This document shows, in pieces, positions 7,556-16,235 of a stretch of 64,000 nucleotides of DNA. Made by a program: the position numbers and the translations under genes. This DNA comes from Pseudomonas oryzagri (GTDB lineage: Bacteria > Pseudomonadota > Gammaproteobacteria > Pseudomonadales > Pseudomonadaceae). The notes below the pieces were generated by a model that worked only from the letters and a program-made list of their open reading frames with translations, was not told the origin of the DNA and ran no database searches. Position 1 is the first letter of the stretch. Every line of letters begins with the position of its first letter. Location of the stretch: assembly GCF_020831405.1 (NCBI RefSeq), contig NZ_JAJHPU010000043.1, forward strand, positions 124,001 through 188,000, read 5' to 3'.

Positions 7556-8392
7556 ATGGCACAGATCGGGCGATTCAATTCCCTGCCGGTGGTCAAGCAC
7601 ACCGACTTCGGTCTCTACCTGGATGGCGGTTCGGATGGCGAGATTCTCCTGCCCCGGCGCTACGTGCCCAAGGACAAACCCTGCGAAGCCGGCAACCGCC
7701 TCGATGTGTTCGTCTATCTGGACAGCGAGGATCGCCTCATCGCCACCACCCAGAGACCGCGAGTGCAGGTTGGCGGCTTCGCCAGCCTCAAGGTAGTGGC
7801 GATCGACCACGTCGGTCTGTTCCTCGACTGGGGCCTGGCCAAGGATCTGTTCCTGCCGCACTCCGAAGAGAAGCGTCCGCTGCAGGTCGGTGACTATTGC
7901 GTGGTGCATGCCTATCTCGACCCGCGCACCCGGCGCATCACCGCCACCGCGCGGCTGGATCGCTACCTCGATCAGACTCCGCCTTCTTACCAGCCGGGCC
8001 AGACCGTCGAGCTGCTGGTGGTCGAGCGCACCGACCTGGGCTTCAAGGCCATCGTCGACGGCAAGCACTGGGGGTTGATCCACAAGAACGAGCTGTTCAA
8101 GACCATCCGCCCGGGCATGCGGGAAACCGGCTTCATTCGCGAGGTGCGTCCGGACGGCAAGATCAGCCTGAGCCTGCAACCGCTTGGCCGGGCCGGCGCC
8201 GACAACCTGAGCGAGCAGATCCTCACCCGTCTGCGCGAGGCCGGCGGCCGTCTGGCACTGAGCGACAAGAGCCCGCCGGAGGAGATCGCCCGGCTGTTCG
8301 GAGTGAGCAAGGGCAACTTCAAGAAGGCCATCGGCGGCCTGTACAAGCAGGGGCTGATTACGATCCTCGACGATGGCATCGAGCTGCGCTGA
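7556..8392 (+). CDS. cvfB: CvfB-like S1 RNA-binding protein
   Basis: This 278-residue protein is built from several S1-like beta barrels. Start MAQIGRFNSLPVV is the usual family start, and the ATG at 7556 has AAGGCGAGC upstream, better than the in-frame ATG at 7526. The C-terminus has a winged-helix segment (EEIARLFGVSKGNFKKAIGG) typical of CvfB/YitL. Relatives bind RNA and affect virulence and RNA processing in Gram-positive bacteria; the role in pseudomonads is less clear. It converges with msrA, with 6 bases between stops. Confidence 0.9.
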   Translation: MAQIGRFNSLPVVKHTDFGLYLDGGSDGEILLPRRYVPKDKPCEAGNRLDVFVYLDSEDRLIATTQRPRVQVGGFASLKVVAIDHVGLFLDWGLAKDLFLPHSEEKRPLQVGDYCVVHAYLDPRTRRITATARLDRYLDQTPPSYQPGQTVELLVVERTDLGFKAIVDGKHWGLIHKNELFKTIRPGMRETGFIREVRPDGKISLSLQPLGRAGADNLSEQILTRLREAGGRLALSDKSPPEEIARLFGVSKGNFKKAIGGLYKQGLITILDDGIELR

Positions 8393-8398
8393 GTCCGC

Positions 8399-9043
8399 TC
8401 ACTTGTGTTCGCCCCACAGCTCCGCGAGGCGCGCGTCGCGGCCGCAGGTGGTGCGGTAGAAGCGGTAGCGCAGCGGATTCTTCTGGTAGTAGTTCTGGTG
8501 GTACTCCTCGGCCGGATAGAAGCTGCCCGCGGGCAGGATCTCGGTGACCACCGGCTTGGTGAAGCGCCCGGAGGCCTGCAAGGCGGCCTTGGAGGCTTCG
8601 GCCTGGCGCTGCTGCTCGGCGTCGGCATAGAAGATGGCGCTGCGGTACTGCGAGCCGACGTCGCAGAACTGGCCGGTAGAGGTGAGCGGATCGATGTTCG
8701 GCCAGTAGACCTCCAGCAGCTTCGCATAGCTGGTCTGCATCGGGTCGAAGCGCACCAGTACCGCCTCCAGATGCCCCGTGCCGCCGGCCGACACCTGCTC
8801 GTAACTGGGATTGGCCAGGCGGCCACCGGTGTAGCCCGAGGTGGTCGACAGCACACCGGGTACCTTGTCGAAGTCCGCCTCCATGCACCAGAAGCAGCCG
8901 CCGGCGAAGATCGCCGTGGCGCCGGGCTCGTCGGCGGCTTTTGCCGGCAGGCCCAGCTGTCCGGCGGCGACCAACAGCAGCGCCAAGGTCCAGCGTGGCA
9001 AGCGCACGTGCAGCGGGGCGGGGCAGGTCGGCACGCGGGTCAT
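8399..9043 (-). CDS. msrA: Periplasmic peptide-methionine (S)-S-oxide reductase
   Basis: A signal peptide at about residues 1-37 (hydrophobic LALLLVAAGQLGLPAKA) precedes an MsrA domain with active-site GGCFWCMEADF. GYTGG and the EYHQNYYQKNP segment are also typical. The protein reduces methionine-S-sulfoxide in proteins. The start at 9043 is supported by TGAGGAGTTGACC upstream. It lies 2 bases after msrB, so the two are co-translated and together repair both sulfoxide diastereomers outside the cytosol. Confidence 0.95.
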   Translation of the reverse strand: MTRVPTCPAPLHVRLPRWTLALLLVAAGQLGLPAKAADEPGATAIFAGGCFWCMEADFDKVPGVLSTTSGYTGGRLANPSYEQVSAGGTGHLEAVLVRFDPMQTSYAKLLEVYWPNIDPLTSTGQFCDVGSQYRSAIFYADAEQQRQAEASKAALQASGRFTKPVVTEILPAGSFYPAEEYHQNYYQKNPLRYRFYRTTCGRDARLAELWGEHK

Positions 9044-9045
9044 GG

Positions 9046-9558
9046 TCAACTCCTCAGATCGGGCAGGCGCTCGCTGCGCGGCACGAAGCGCAATGCCAGG
9101 CCGTTGTTGCACCAACGCTCGCCACGCGGCGGCGGACCGTCGTCGAACACGTGACCCTGGTGACCACCGCAACGCGCGCAGTGGTATTCGGTACGCGGCC
9201 AGATCAGTCGGAAGTCGCGTTTGAGGCGAACATGACCCTCGAGCGGCTGGGTGAAGCTCGGCCAGCCGGTGCCGCTCTCGTACTTGTGCTGGCTGTCGAA
9301 CAGCGGCAGATAACAGGCGGCGCAGAGATAGCTGCCGTCGCGCTTCTCCTTGTCCAGCGGGCTGCTGCCGGCGGGCTCGGTATCCTCTTCGAACAGTACG
9401 CGCCAGGCCGCCGCCGGCAGCAAGGCGCGCCATTCCTCGACCGGCTTGTCGAGCGGCACTACCGCCTGGTCGCTGGCCGCCAGCGCGCTACGCACGCCTC
9501 CCAGCAAGGGCCAGATCGGTAGCAGGGCAAGAGCCCGGAGCAGAAAGCGTCGGTGCAT
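9046..9558 (-). CDS. msrB: Periplasmic peptide-methionine (R)-S-oxide reductase
   Basis: The N-terminus MHRRFLLRALALLP is a signal sequence of about 28 residues with an arginine pair. The MsrB domain has two zinc-binding CxxC pairs (CAAC and CARC), the GTGWPSF motif and catalytic Cys in ERWCNNGLALRF. Length 170 is normal for an exported MsrB. It is the first gene of the msrB-msrA operon, whose promoter should lie in the AT-rich gap beyond 9559. Confidence 0.95.
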   Translation of the reverse strand: MHRRFLLRALALLPIWPLLGGVRSALAASDQAVVPLDKPVEEWRALLPAAAWRVLFEEDTEPAGSSPLDKEKRDGSYLCAACYLPLFDSQHKYESGTGWPSFTQPLEGHVRLKRDFRLIWPRTEYHCARCGGHQGHVFDDGPPPRGERWCNNGLALRFVPRSERLPDLRS

Positions 9559-10079
9559 GCCAGCTGTCCCTCTTCAAGGTTTTGTGCAAATTTTAGACAG
9601 TTCGATGGCTGGCGGTTGCCCGACAAACAGTGAAACAAGGCGTGTGGGCGAGGCCGGACGATGGGCGGTCGTGCCGGCGCGCCGCGGCGCGGGGGGCGGT
9701 GACAGAAAGCTCCGTGAATTGTGCAAGGACAGTTATTGAGTCTGATGGACCTGGCGTTCGATTATCCGTTCATTGTTTTTAATTTAAATAAAATCCTTTA
9801 AAAACAATGGATTGAATAATTTTATTGTTATGTTAACGAGTATTTTGCCTGTCGAGCCCTCTCCCTGACGTCTGTAGATGCTCACGAAAAATACAATCTT
9901 GTCTATGAAAGGTGCATTCTGTCGCTGCCTGGGGCGCCCCATAATGGATTCCAGATTGCAGGCTCGGCGAAGCGTACTGCCTGCGAATCGACCAGACTGA
10001 AGAAATCCTGGTAGTTGGACCGCGCCTGGTATCGCGCGGCGACAAACACAATAAATATCCATCGGGTAGACAGACAGCC
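9559..10079. other. Intergenic region with an AT-rich core
   Basis: This 520-base gap separates divergent msrB and the flavin monooxygenase gene. Positions 9765-9835 are far more AT-rich than the neighbours and carry a long inverted repeat (listed separately). Open frames here lack credible starts. It probably contains both promoters. Confidence 0.5.
9771..9809. promoter_or_regulatory. AT-rich 12-bp inverted repeat, possible operator
   Basis: Arms CATTGTTTTTAA (9771-9782) and TTAAAAACAATG (9798-9809) are exact complements separated by 15 bases. They lie about 270 bases before the monooxygenase start and 210 before msrB. The shape could be a regulator site or a weak hairpin; which gene it serves is unknown. 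Confidence 0.45.
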
Positions 10080-11249
10080 ATGAAAAGAGCGAATCCCCTT
10101 CTCGAAAAGCTGCACACCATCCTGCCGACCATCGCAGCCAATGCCGCCCAAGCGGAACTCGACCGTAAGGTGCCGGACGAGAATATCGCCCTGCTGAAGA
10201 GCATCGGTATGCATCGCGCCTTCCAGCCGAAGGCCTACGGCGGTCTGGAAATCTCCCTGCCCGAATTCACCGATTGCGTGGCCGCGCTGGCCGGCGCCTG
10301 CGGCGGCACCGCCTGGGCCTTCAGCCTGCTGTGCACCCATAGCCACCAGCTGGCCATGTTCTCCAAGGAGCTGCAGGACGAAGTCTGGGGCAACAACCCC
10401 GATGCCACCGCCAGCAGCAGCATCGCGCCGTTCAGCACCATCGAGGAAACCGAGGGTGGCGTGCTGCTCAGCGGCGAGATGGGCTGGAGCAGTGGCTGCG
10501 ATCATGCCGAGTGGGCCATCGTCGGCATGCGCCGCAAGAACGCCGAAGGCGAGCTGGTCTACAGCTTCGGCGTGCTGCCGCGCAGCGACTACGAGATCCG
10601 TGACGACTGGTTCTCCGTCGGCATGCGCAGCAGCGGCTCCAAGACCCTGGTGATCAAGAACGCCTTCATCCCCAACCACCGCATCGAAGCGGCCAAGGAC
10701 ATGATGGAAGGTCGCTCCTCCGGCTTCGGTCTGTACCCGGACAGCAAGATCTTCTACACCCCCTATCGCCCGTACTTCGCCGTTGGCTTCGCCTCCATCA
10801 GCCTGGGTATCGCCGAGCGCATGCTGGTCGCCTTCAAGGAAAAGCAGAAGAACCGCGTGCGTGCCTATACCGGTGCCGCCGTCGGCGCCGCCACCCCGGC
10901 GCTGATGCGTCTGGCCGAGTCGACCCACCAGGTCGCCGCCGCTCGCGCCTTCCTCGAGAAGACCTGGGAAGAGCACGCCGAGTACGGTGCCCGTCATCAG
11001 TACCCGAGCCGCGAGACCCTGGCCTACTGGCGCACCAACCAGGCCTACGCGGTGAAGATGTGCATCGCTGCCGTCGACCGCCTGTTCGAGGCCGCCGGCG
11101 CCACCAGCTGGTTCGAGAACAGCGAGATCCAGCGCCTGTTCCGCGACTCGCACATGACCGGCGCGCACGCCTACACCGACTACGATGTCTGCGCACAGAT
11201 CCTCGGCCGCGAGCTGATGGGCCTGGAGCCGGACCCGACCATGGTCTGA
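10080..11249 (+). CDS. Acyl-CoA-dehydrogenase-fold flavin-dependent monooxygenase (HpaH/HsaA-like oxygenase)
   Basis: This 389-residue protein has the acyl-CoA dehydrogenase fold. GGTAWAFSLLCTHSHQ and GWSSGCDHAEWAIVG match the oxygenase components of two-component phenol hydroxylases such as HpaH of Acinetobacter and HsaA. GMRSSGSKTLVIKNAFIP is also typical. Such enzymes hydroxylate aromatic or similar substrates with reduced flavin from a partner reductase. No reductase is adjacent, so the substrate cannot be inferred. It is monocistronic, ending in a strong terminator. Confidence 0.8.
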   Translation: MKRANPLLEKLHTILPTIAANAAQAELDRKVPDENIALLKSIGMHRAFQPKAYGGLEISLPEFTDCVAALAGACGGTAWAFSLLCTHSHQLAMFSKELQDEVWGNNPDATASSSIAPFSTIEETEGGVLLSGEMGWSSGCDHAEWAIVGMRRKNAEGELVYSFGVLPRSDYEIRDDWFSVGMRSSGSKTLVIKNAFIPNHRIEAAKDMMEGRSSGFGLYPDSKIFYTPYRPYFAVGFASISLGIAERMLVAFKEKQKNRVRAYTGAAVGAATPALMRLAESTHQVAAARAFLEKTWEEHAEYGARHQYPSRETLAYWRTNQAYAVKMCIAAVDRLFEAAGATSWFENSEIQRLFRDSHMTGAHAYTDYDVCAQILGRELMGLEPDPTMV

Positions 11250-11263
11250 GCCGGGCCGTAACG

Positions 11264-11303
11264 AAAAGAGGGGGATCGCCGCCAGGCGATCCCCCTCTTT
11301 TTT
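11264..11303 (+). terminator. Rho-independent terminator of the monooxygenase gene
   Basis: Complementary 17-base arms 11264-11280 and 11285-11301 (core GAGGGGGATCGCC) with loop GCCA end in a run of T. It lies 14 bases after the stop codon. Confidence 0.95.
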
Positions 11304-11357
11304 GTGCCGCCATTGTTATCCCGCCGCGCCCGGCTGACCGGGGGCGACGGGAGCCTC

Positions 11358-11690
11358 TCAGTCGAGCCGGGTGAAGGTCACCGTGCCGACGCCCTCGACC
11401 TGCTGTATCAAGGTGGCGCCGTTGTCCTCCACGCGCGCGTGCAGCAGGGCGGCGCCGCGCGGGTCGCGGGCGGTGACGTAGCCGTCCTGGCGCTCCCAGG
11501 CGGCGACCGCCAGCTTGTTATCGCCTTCGCGAATGTACTGCTCGGTCAGCTCCACCGTAGTGCTGCGGACCTGCACGCCCGCCGCTTCGGTGGTCATCGC
11601 GTAGGTGCCTTCGATACGACTGTCGGCCAGAGCCTGGCCGACCAGGGTAGCGAGCAGCAGGGCAAGAGGGGAGAGGCGGGAAATGTTCAT
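11358..11690 (-). CDS. Small secreted hypothetical protein
   Basis: A signal peptide (MNISRLSPLALLLATLVGQALA) is followed by a roughly 88-residue mature part rich in beta strands, with no cysteines. The ATG at 11690 is preferred over 11696 because GGAAGG lies 7-8 bases before it. It is probably periplasmic. I recognise no family, and neighbours give no functional clue. Confidence 0.7.
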   Translation of the reverse strand: MNISRLSPLALLLATLVGQALADSRIEGTYAMTTEAAGVQVRSTTVELTEQYIREGDNKLAVAAWERQDGYVTARDPRGAALLHARVEDNGATLIQQVEGVGTVTFTRLD

Positions 11691-11920
11691 GCGCATACCT
11701 TCCTTGACGATGGCGTTTCACTGGGGCCCGGCGCCGTCCGGCGGTTCGGGAGCGCTCCATCCCGCGCAACGTGGCGGGTGCGCTACGGCAGTTCGCTTCG
11801 CCTGGTGGCGGCGAGCTGCGGATCCAGCTTATGCGTTGCGCTCGCGGAATTTGGTGACCGTTTCATGAAAAGAGCGCTCTGTTCGATGAACTTTTCGTGA
11901 CGGTGCGCGTTCTCGTGGAC

Positions 11921-11949
11921 AAAAAAAGCCCCGCGACGGGCGGGGCTTT
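11921..11949 (-). terminator. Rho-independent terminator of the globin gene
   Basis: Arms AAAGCCCCGC (11925-11934) and GCGGGGCTTT (11940-11949) with loop GACGG are followed, on the minus strand, by seven T. It lies 16 bases after the globin stop. Confidence 0.92.
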
Positions 11950-11965
11950 GTTGCGGCGCGTGGGC

Positions 11966-12361
11966 TCAGGCCGGCCCGGAACTCTCGCGGTTGCGGATCA
12001 TCTCGGCAATCGCCTGCAGCGGCCGCTTGAGCATGGCCCTCACCTCGTCGCTAGCGCCGACGTGCTCCAGCGCCTGGTCCATGCACATCAGCCACTGATC
12101 GCGCTCGCGCGGGCCGATGGCGAAGGGGCGGTGCGGGCCGGTCATGCAGATCGAGCCGTACTTCTGGGCATACAGGTGCGGACCGCCCAGCCAGCCGGAC
12201 ATGTATTCGAACAGCTTCTGGCGAATCCCCGAGAGGTCGGCGCCATGCATGCGGCGGATGTCGGCTGCGTCGGGCAGCTCGTCCATGCACTGGTAGAAGG
12301 CATCGCACAGACGACGCACGCCGTCCTCGCCGCCCAGCAGTTGGTAGGGGGTATGGTTCAT
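11966..12361 (-). CDS. Group II truncated hemoglobin
   Basis: This 131-residue protein begins MNHTPYQLLGGEDGVRRLCD and carries the family features FYQCMDELPDAADIRRMH, GGPHLYAQKYG and MTGPHRPFAIGPRERDQWL. The last includes the proximal His and the Trp of group II truncated globins. Such proteins bind oxygen or NO and are linked to oxidative or nitrosative stress. It is a single-gene unit with its own terminator. Confidence 0.92.
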   Translation of the reverse strand: MNHTPYQLLGGEDGVRRLCDAFYQCMDELPDAADIRRMHGADLSGIRQKLFEYMSGWLGGPHLYAQKYGSICMTGPHRPFAIGPRERDQWLMCMDQALEHVGASDEVRAMLKRPLQAIAEMIRNRESSGPA

Positions 12362-12499
12362 GGCTGCACTCCGCCAATTTCTTTGTAGAGATGGGGATCT
12401 TGCCTGAGGAGGGCGCCTGCGGATTGATGTGGGTCAGTGCCGGAAGCGGAAGCTGGCGTGAGGCGCCGAACTACATTGGGGAACTACGACTAGCGCGAA

Positions 12500-12859
12500 C
12501 TACGACTGCTCGTACGCCCTGCTGCGCATCAGCGGGATCGCCAACAGATAGCCCAGCACGATGCCGACCACGTCCGCCGCGAAGTCCTGGTATTCGCCGA
12601 AGCGATAGCCGGTCAACCGCTGCAGGTTTTCGATCAGCACGCCGTAGCCCAGCAGGCCGAGCAGCAGCAGGCCCCGCTGAGCGGGGAAAGACAGGCGCCC
12701 CAGGCAGGTGAGCACGAGGAAGGCGATGACATGATTGCCCTTGTCCCATCCGGTGCTGAGCAGCGCGGAGGGGTTTTTCATCAGGGCCAGGATCATGACG
12801 CTCACCAGGCAGGTGAAAAAGGCCAGTATCCAGAGCGTGCGGGGAATACGGGGGAGCAT
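12500..12859 (-). CDS. VanZ-like integral membrane protein
   Basis: This 119-residue protein has about four membrane segments. The central DKGNHVIAFLVLTCLGRL and the C-terminal GYRFGEYQDFAADVVGIVLG match the VanZ-like domain, in which the KxxH...F and E/D...D pattern is conserved. The function of such short VanZ-like proteins is unknown; they often lie beside envelope-polysaccharide genes. It is divergent from the Wzy/ligase gene, sharing a 114-base promoter region. Confidence 0.85.
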   Translation of the reverse strand: MLPRIPRTLWILAFFTCLVSVMILALMKNPSALLSTGWDKGNHVIAFLVLTCLGRLSFPAQRGLLLLGLLGYGVLIENLQRLTGYRFGEYQDFAADVVGIVLGYLLAIPLMRSRAYEQS

Positions 12860-12973
12860 TGTGTGCCATTCGGTTGGTGGAAGCAGGGATGTTCCTTATA
12901 CTGCCGTCCCATTTTCAGACGACAGCAGCTGTGCCGAACGAGCCGGGCGGCAGAGCAAGGATGATCCCGCAAA

Positions 12974-14329
12974 ATGCCTCAGACCTCCAATCGCCTCGAG
13001 CGGTTCCTGATCGCCTCGGTTCTTGTCCTGCTGCTGTGGCTGCCCCTGCCGCTGGGCAGCAATCGCGACTGGTCGATGGGGCTGCTGGTGGCGCTGGTCG
13101 GAGTGATCGGCGGGCTGTGGGGGTTCGCCCTGCTGCGCAACGCCCTGCCCGGGAGCAAGGCCTTGCAGCCGGCGCTGCCGATGTTCGTCCTGCTGCTGGT
13201 CGCCCAGGTCTGGGTAGCGGTGCAATGGCTCGGCGGGCTCACGGTCGACGTCGGCGCTACCTTCCAGTACTTGATGCTCGGGCTCGCCTACAGCCTGCTG
13301 TTCCTGCTGGTCGTCAGCCTGTTCCATACCCGGCAGCGACTGACCTGGCTGTTGGCCATTCTGGTGATCAGTGGCACCTTCCAGGCCTTCTATGGCGCAT
13401 TCATGACCCTCTCGGGCATCGAGTGGCATCTGCTCATGGCCAAAACCAGTTACAGAGGCGACGCCACCGGCACCTTCGTCAACCGCAACCACCTTGCCGG
13501 CTACCTGGAAATCACCCTGGCCTGCGGCATCGGGCTGCTCATGGCGCTGCGCGACAGTCGGCCGTTCCGCTGGGTCAACCTGCTGGAGATGCTGATGGGC
13601 GCCAAGGCGCGCCTGCGTCTCGCCCTGGTGATCATGGTTATCGCCTTGGTGATGACCCACTCGCGGGGCGGTAACAGCGCTTTCTTCACCGCGCTGATGG
13701 TGATCGGCGGCATCTTCGTCCTGCGCGACAAGAACAACCGCCTGCGCAACGGCGTGATTCTGGCCAGCATCCTGCTCATCGACGTGCTGGTGATCAGCCA
13801 GTACTTCGGCCTGGAGCGCCTCAAGGACCGCATGCTGAATACCCGCCTGACCGACGTGGTGGTGGAGGGCGAAGTGGTGCAGCAGGCCAACGAGATCCGC
13901 GACGACGTGTTCCTCTATGCCATCCCGCTGGCAAAGGACCGGCCGCTGACCGGACAGGGCGCAGGCAGCTTCGAGTCGGTGTTCCCCAAGTATCCGGGCG
14001 ACGACATCCGCCTGCACTTCGACCATGCGCACAACGACTACCTGCAGTTCGCCATTGAATACGGTCTGCTCGGTTGCCTGCCGCTGCTGGCTTTCGTACT
14101 GCTGGCGCTGTGGCGGGCTCTGCAGGCGCTGTGGCGGCCCGAATCGCTGTATCGCAGCGGCGTCGGTTTCGGCGCGGCGGTGGGCATCATCGCCATCGCC
14201 ATCCACTCGATGACCGACTTCAACCTGCAGATTCCGGCCAACGCGGCGACCCTGGTGGTGCTCTGCGCCATCGCGGTGCTGGCCAACCAGCACAGCAATT
14301 CACAGCGCAGGGTCAGCCTCGGCGAGTGA
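12974..14329 (+). CDS. O-antigen ligase / Wzy-type polymerase, inner membrane
   Basis: This 451-residue protein has 10-12 predicted membrane segments and a large periplasmic loop. GTFVNRNHLAGYLE, MTHSRGG and HAHNDYLQFAIEYGLLG are the signatures of the O-antigen ligase/polymerase superfamily (Wzy_C). It would join repeat units or transfer finished chains in the periplasm. It lies on the opposite strand from the polysaccharide operon that ends at manB, convergent with it, and is a second polymerase-type protein in addition to the one at 19.7-20.9 kb. It could serve with the VpsP-like protein. Confidence 0.88.
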   Translation: MPQTSNRLERFLIASVLVLLLWLPLPLGSNRDWSMGLLVALVGVIGGLWGFALLRNALPGSKALQPALPMFVLLLVAQVWVAVQWLGGLTVDVGATFQYLMLGLAYSLLFLLVVSLFHTRQRLTWLLAILVISGTFQAFYGAFMTLSGIEWHLLMAKTSYRGDATGTFVNRNHLAGYLEITLACGIGLLMALRDSRPFRWVNLLEMLMGAKARLRLALVIMVIALVMTHSRGGNSAFFTALMVIGGIFVLRDKNNRLRNGVILASILLIDVLVISQYFGLERLKDRMLNTRLTDVVVEGEVVQQANEIRDDVFLYAIPLAKDRPLTGQGAGSFESVFPKYPGDDIRLHFDHAHNDYLQFAIEYGLLGCLPLLAFVLLALWRALQALWRPESLYRSGVGFGAAVGIIAIAIHSMTDFNLQIPANAATLVVLCAIAVLANQHSNSQRRVSLGE

Positions 14330-14356
14330 GGCCGGAAGGGATGCGGGGTAGGAGAT

Positions 14357-14377
14357 AGGCAGCCCGGAGGGCTGCCT
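14357..14377. terminator. Hairpin after the Wzy/ligase gene
   Basis: AGGCAGCCC (14357-14365) and GGGCTGCCT (14369-14377) form a perfect stem with a 3-base loop, 28 bases after the stop. There is no T run, so termination is only possible. Confidence 0.45.
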
Positions 14378-14385
14378 AGGGGAGG

Positions 14386-14590
14386 TCAGGAGAGGCCGGC
14401 GCAACGCCTGCCCAGGCCGGCAGCTCCTCGAGCCAGATTGGCGGCGACGTCCAGCTCGCTGAAATGACGGGTGGACTGCAGCACCTGCTGCAGCCACTCG
14501 AGGAGCGTCGCCAGGACCGGCAGCACGCTCCACAACAGCTAGCCACTGCTCGAACAACTGCGGCGGCGATTCGGGGCGGAACAGATCCTA
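14386..14590 (-). pseudogene. Degenerate coding remnant between Wzy/ligase and manB
   Basis: On the minus strand one frame (14538 to stop 14386) reads LLWSVLPVLATLLEWLQQ and then FSELDVAANLARG, which looks protein-like. It has no start and meets TAG at 14539. Just upstream the neighbouring frame reads LFRPESPPQLFEQW. The two halves look like one gene broken by a frameshift. I cannot name the family, and the coding nature itself is uncertain. Confidence 0.35.
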
Positions 14591-14628
14591 GCGAAGCACC
14601 GCGCAGCAGACGTCGAACGGCTGCGGCT

Positions 14629-16005
14629 TCAAGCCTTTTCACCACCGATCTGGGCCAGCAGCTCGGCGGTTTTCGCCTGCATCAGCGCCTCGTCACCGCG
14701 GCTTTCCACGTTCAGGCGGATCACCGGCTCCGTATTGGAGGCGCGCAGGTTGAAGCGCCAATCGGCGAAGCTCACGCTGAGGCCGTCGGTGTAGTCCACG
14801 TCGGCGGCATCGGTGACGTACAGCGTCTCGATGCGCTTGAGCACCGCGGGCGCCTCGGCGACCTTGAGGTTGATCTCGCCGGAGGAGGGATAGGCGGCGA
14901 TGCGCTCGCCCACCAGGGTGGACAGCGATTGACCGCGCGAGCACATCAGCTCGGCGACCAGCAGCCAGGGGATCATGCCGCTGTCGCAGTAGGCGAAGTC
15001 GCGGAAGTAGTGGTGCGCGCTCATCTCGCCGCCGTAGATGGCATCCACTTCGCGCATCTTCTGCTTGATGAAGGCATGGCCAGCCTTGCACTGCACCGCC
15101 TCGCCGCCGTTGTCCCCGACGATGGCCAGAGTGTTCCAGGTCAGGCGCGGGTCGTGGATGATGCGCGCGCCGGCTTCCTTGCGCAGGAAGGCCTCGGCGA
15201 GCAGACCGACGATGTAGTAGCCCTCGATGAAGTTGCCCTGCTCATCGAACAGGAAGCAGCGGTCGAAGTCACCATCCCAGGCGATGCCCAGGTCGGCGCC
15301 GTGGGCCAGCACCGCGTCGCGGGTCGCCGCGCGGTTGTCCTCCAGCATCGGGTTGGGGATGCCGTTGGGGAAGCTGCCGTCCGGCTGGTGGTTGATCTTG
15401 ATGAACTCGAAGGGCACGCCGCGCGCCTTCAGTGCCGCCTCGATGGCGTCCAGCACCGGGCCGGCCGCGCCGTTGCCGGCGTTGACCACCAGCTTCAGCG
15501 GCTTGAGCGCGCCAGTGTCGATGTACGAAAGCAGGTGCTCGACGTAGGCAGCGCGGTTGGAAACCTCGCGCAGCTCGCCCGGCACCGCTGCCGGCGCGGC
15601 GAACTCGGCCTTCTCGGCCATCAGGCGGATCTCTTGCAGGCCGGTATCGCTGCTGATCGGCTGCGAACCCTGGCGCACCAGCTTGAAGCCGTTGTAATCG
15701 ATCGGATTGTGCGAGGCGGTCACCTCGATGCCGCCGTCGGCGCCCAGGTTCCAGGTGGCGAAATACACCTCCTCGGTACCGGTCATGCCGAGATCCAGCA
15801 CGGTCACGCCGGCTTCGCACAGTCCGCGGGCCAGCGCGGCCTTGAGGGCCGGCGAGGTTTCGCGGATATCCCCACCGAGCACCACGGTACGAGGCTTGAG
15901 CCACTCCGCGTAGGCGCGGGCGATGCGATAGGCGATGTCTTCGTTGAGTTCGCGGCCCAGCTGGCCGCGGATGTCATAGGCTTTGAAGCAGGTCAGGGTC
16001 GTCAT
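14629..16005 (-). CDS. manB: Phosphomannomutase (CpsG/ManB type)
   Basis: This 458-residue protein aligns along its length with E. coli CpsG. It starts [14 protein letters not shown], has the phosphoserine loop [11 protein letters not shown], the metal loop [12 protein letters not shown], the sugar loop [19 protein letters not shown] and the phosphate-binding RASNTEPV. It converts mannose-6-phosphate to mannose-1-phosphate (and may act on glucose phosphates) for GDP-mannose. It lies downstream of galU and manC and is the last intact gene of the first polysaccharide locus. Confidence 0.95.
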   Translation of the reverse strand: MTTLTCFKAYDIRGQLGRELNEDIAYRIARAYAEWLKPRTVVLGGDIRETSPALKAALARGLCEAGVTVLDLGMTGTEEVYFATWNLGADGGIEVTASHNPIDYNGFKLVRQGSQPISSDTGLQEIRLMAEKAEFAAPAAVPGELREVSNRAAYVEHLLSYIDTGALKPLKLVVNAGNGAAGPVLDAIEAALKARGVPFEFIKINHQPDGSFPNGIPNPMLEDNRAATRDAVLAHGADLGIAWDGDFDRCFLFDEQGNFIEGYYIVGLLAEAFLRKEAGARIIHDPRLTWNTLAIVGDNGGEAVQCKAGHAFIKQKMREVDAIYGGEMSAHHYFRDFAYCDSGMIPWLLVAELMCSRGQSLSTLVGERIAAYPSSGEINLKVAEAPAVLKRIETLYVTDAADVDYTDGLSVSFADWRFNLRASNTEPVIRLNVESRGDEALMQAKTAELLAQIGGEKA

Positions 16006-16235
16006 GAGGATTACTTCGGCGGCGTGTCTTGCCGCATGGGATCAATCAACAGTGGGTTCATGATGCGCGTACAACCGAATAGCCAGGCCCGTGCGGCGGA
16101 GCCAATTGCTGGCGGGCCAGATCCACGATGGTATCGATCAGGGATTGTGCCAGACAAAACGGGGCTTGCAGTTGAATAGTGCGCAGGATTGTAGTCCAGA
16201 AGCTGACGGCGCTTGCGCTTTCAAAGGTGCTGCTG

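Noticed and set aside
9784-10062. 92-codon minus-strand frame in the msrB upstream region
   Set aside because: Odd composition, no ribosome site and no family features; it runs through the AT-rich palindrome.
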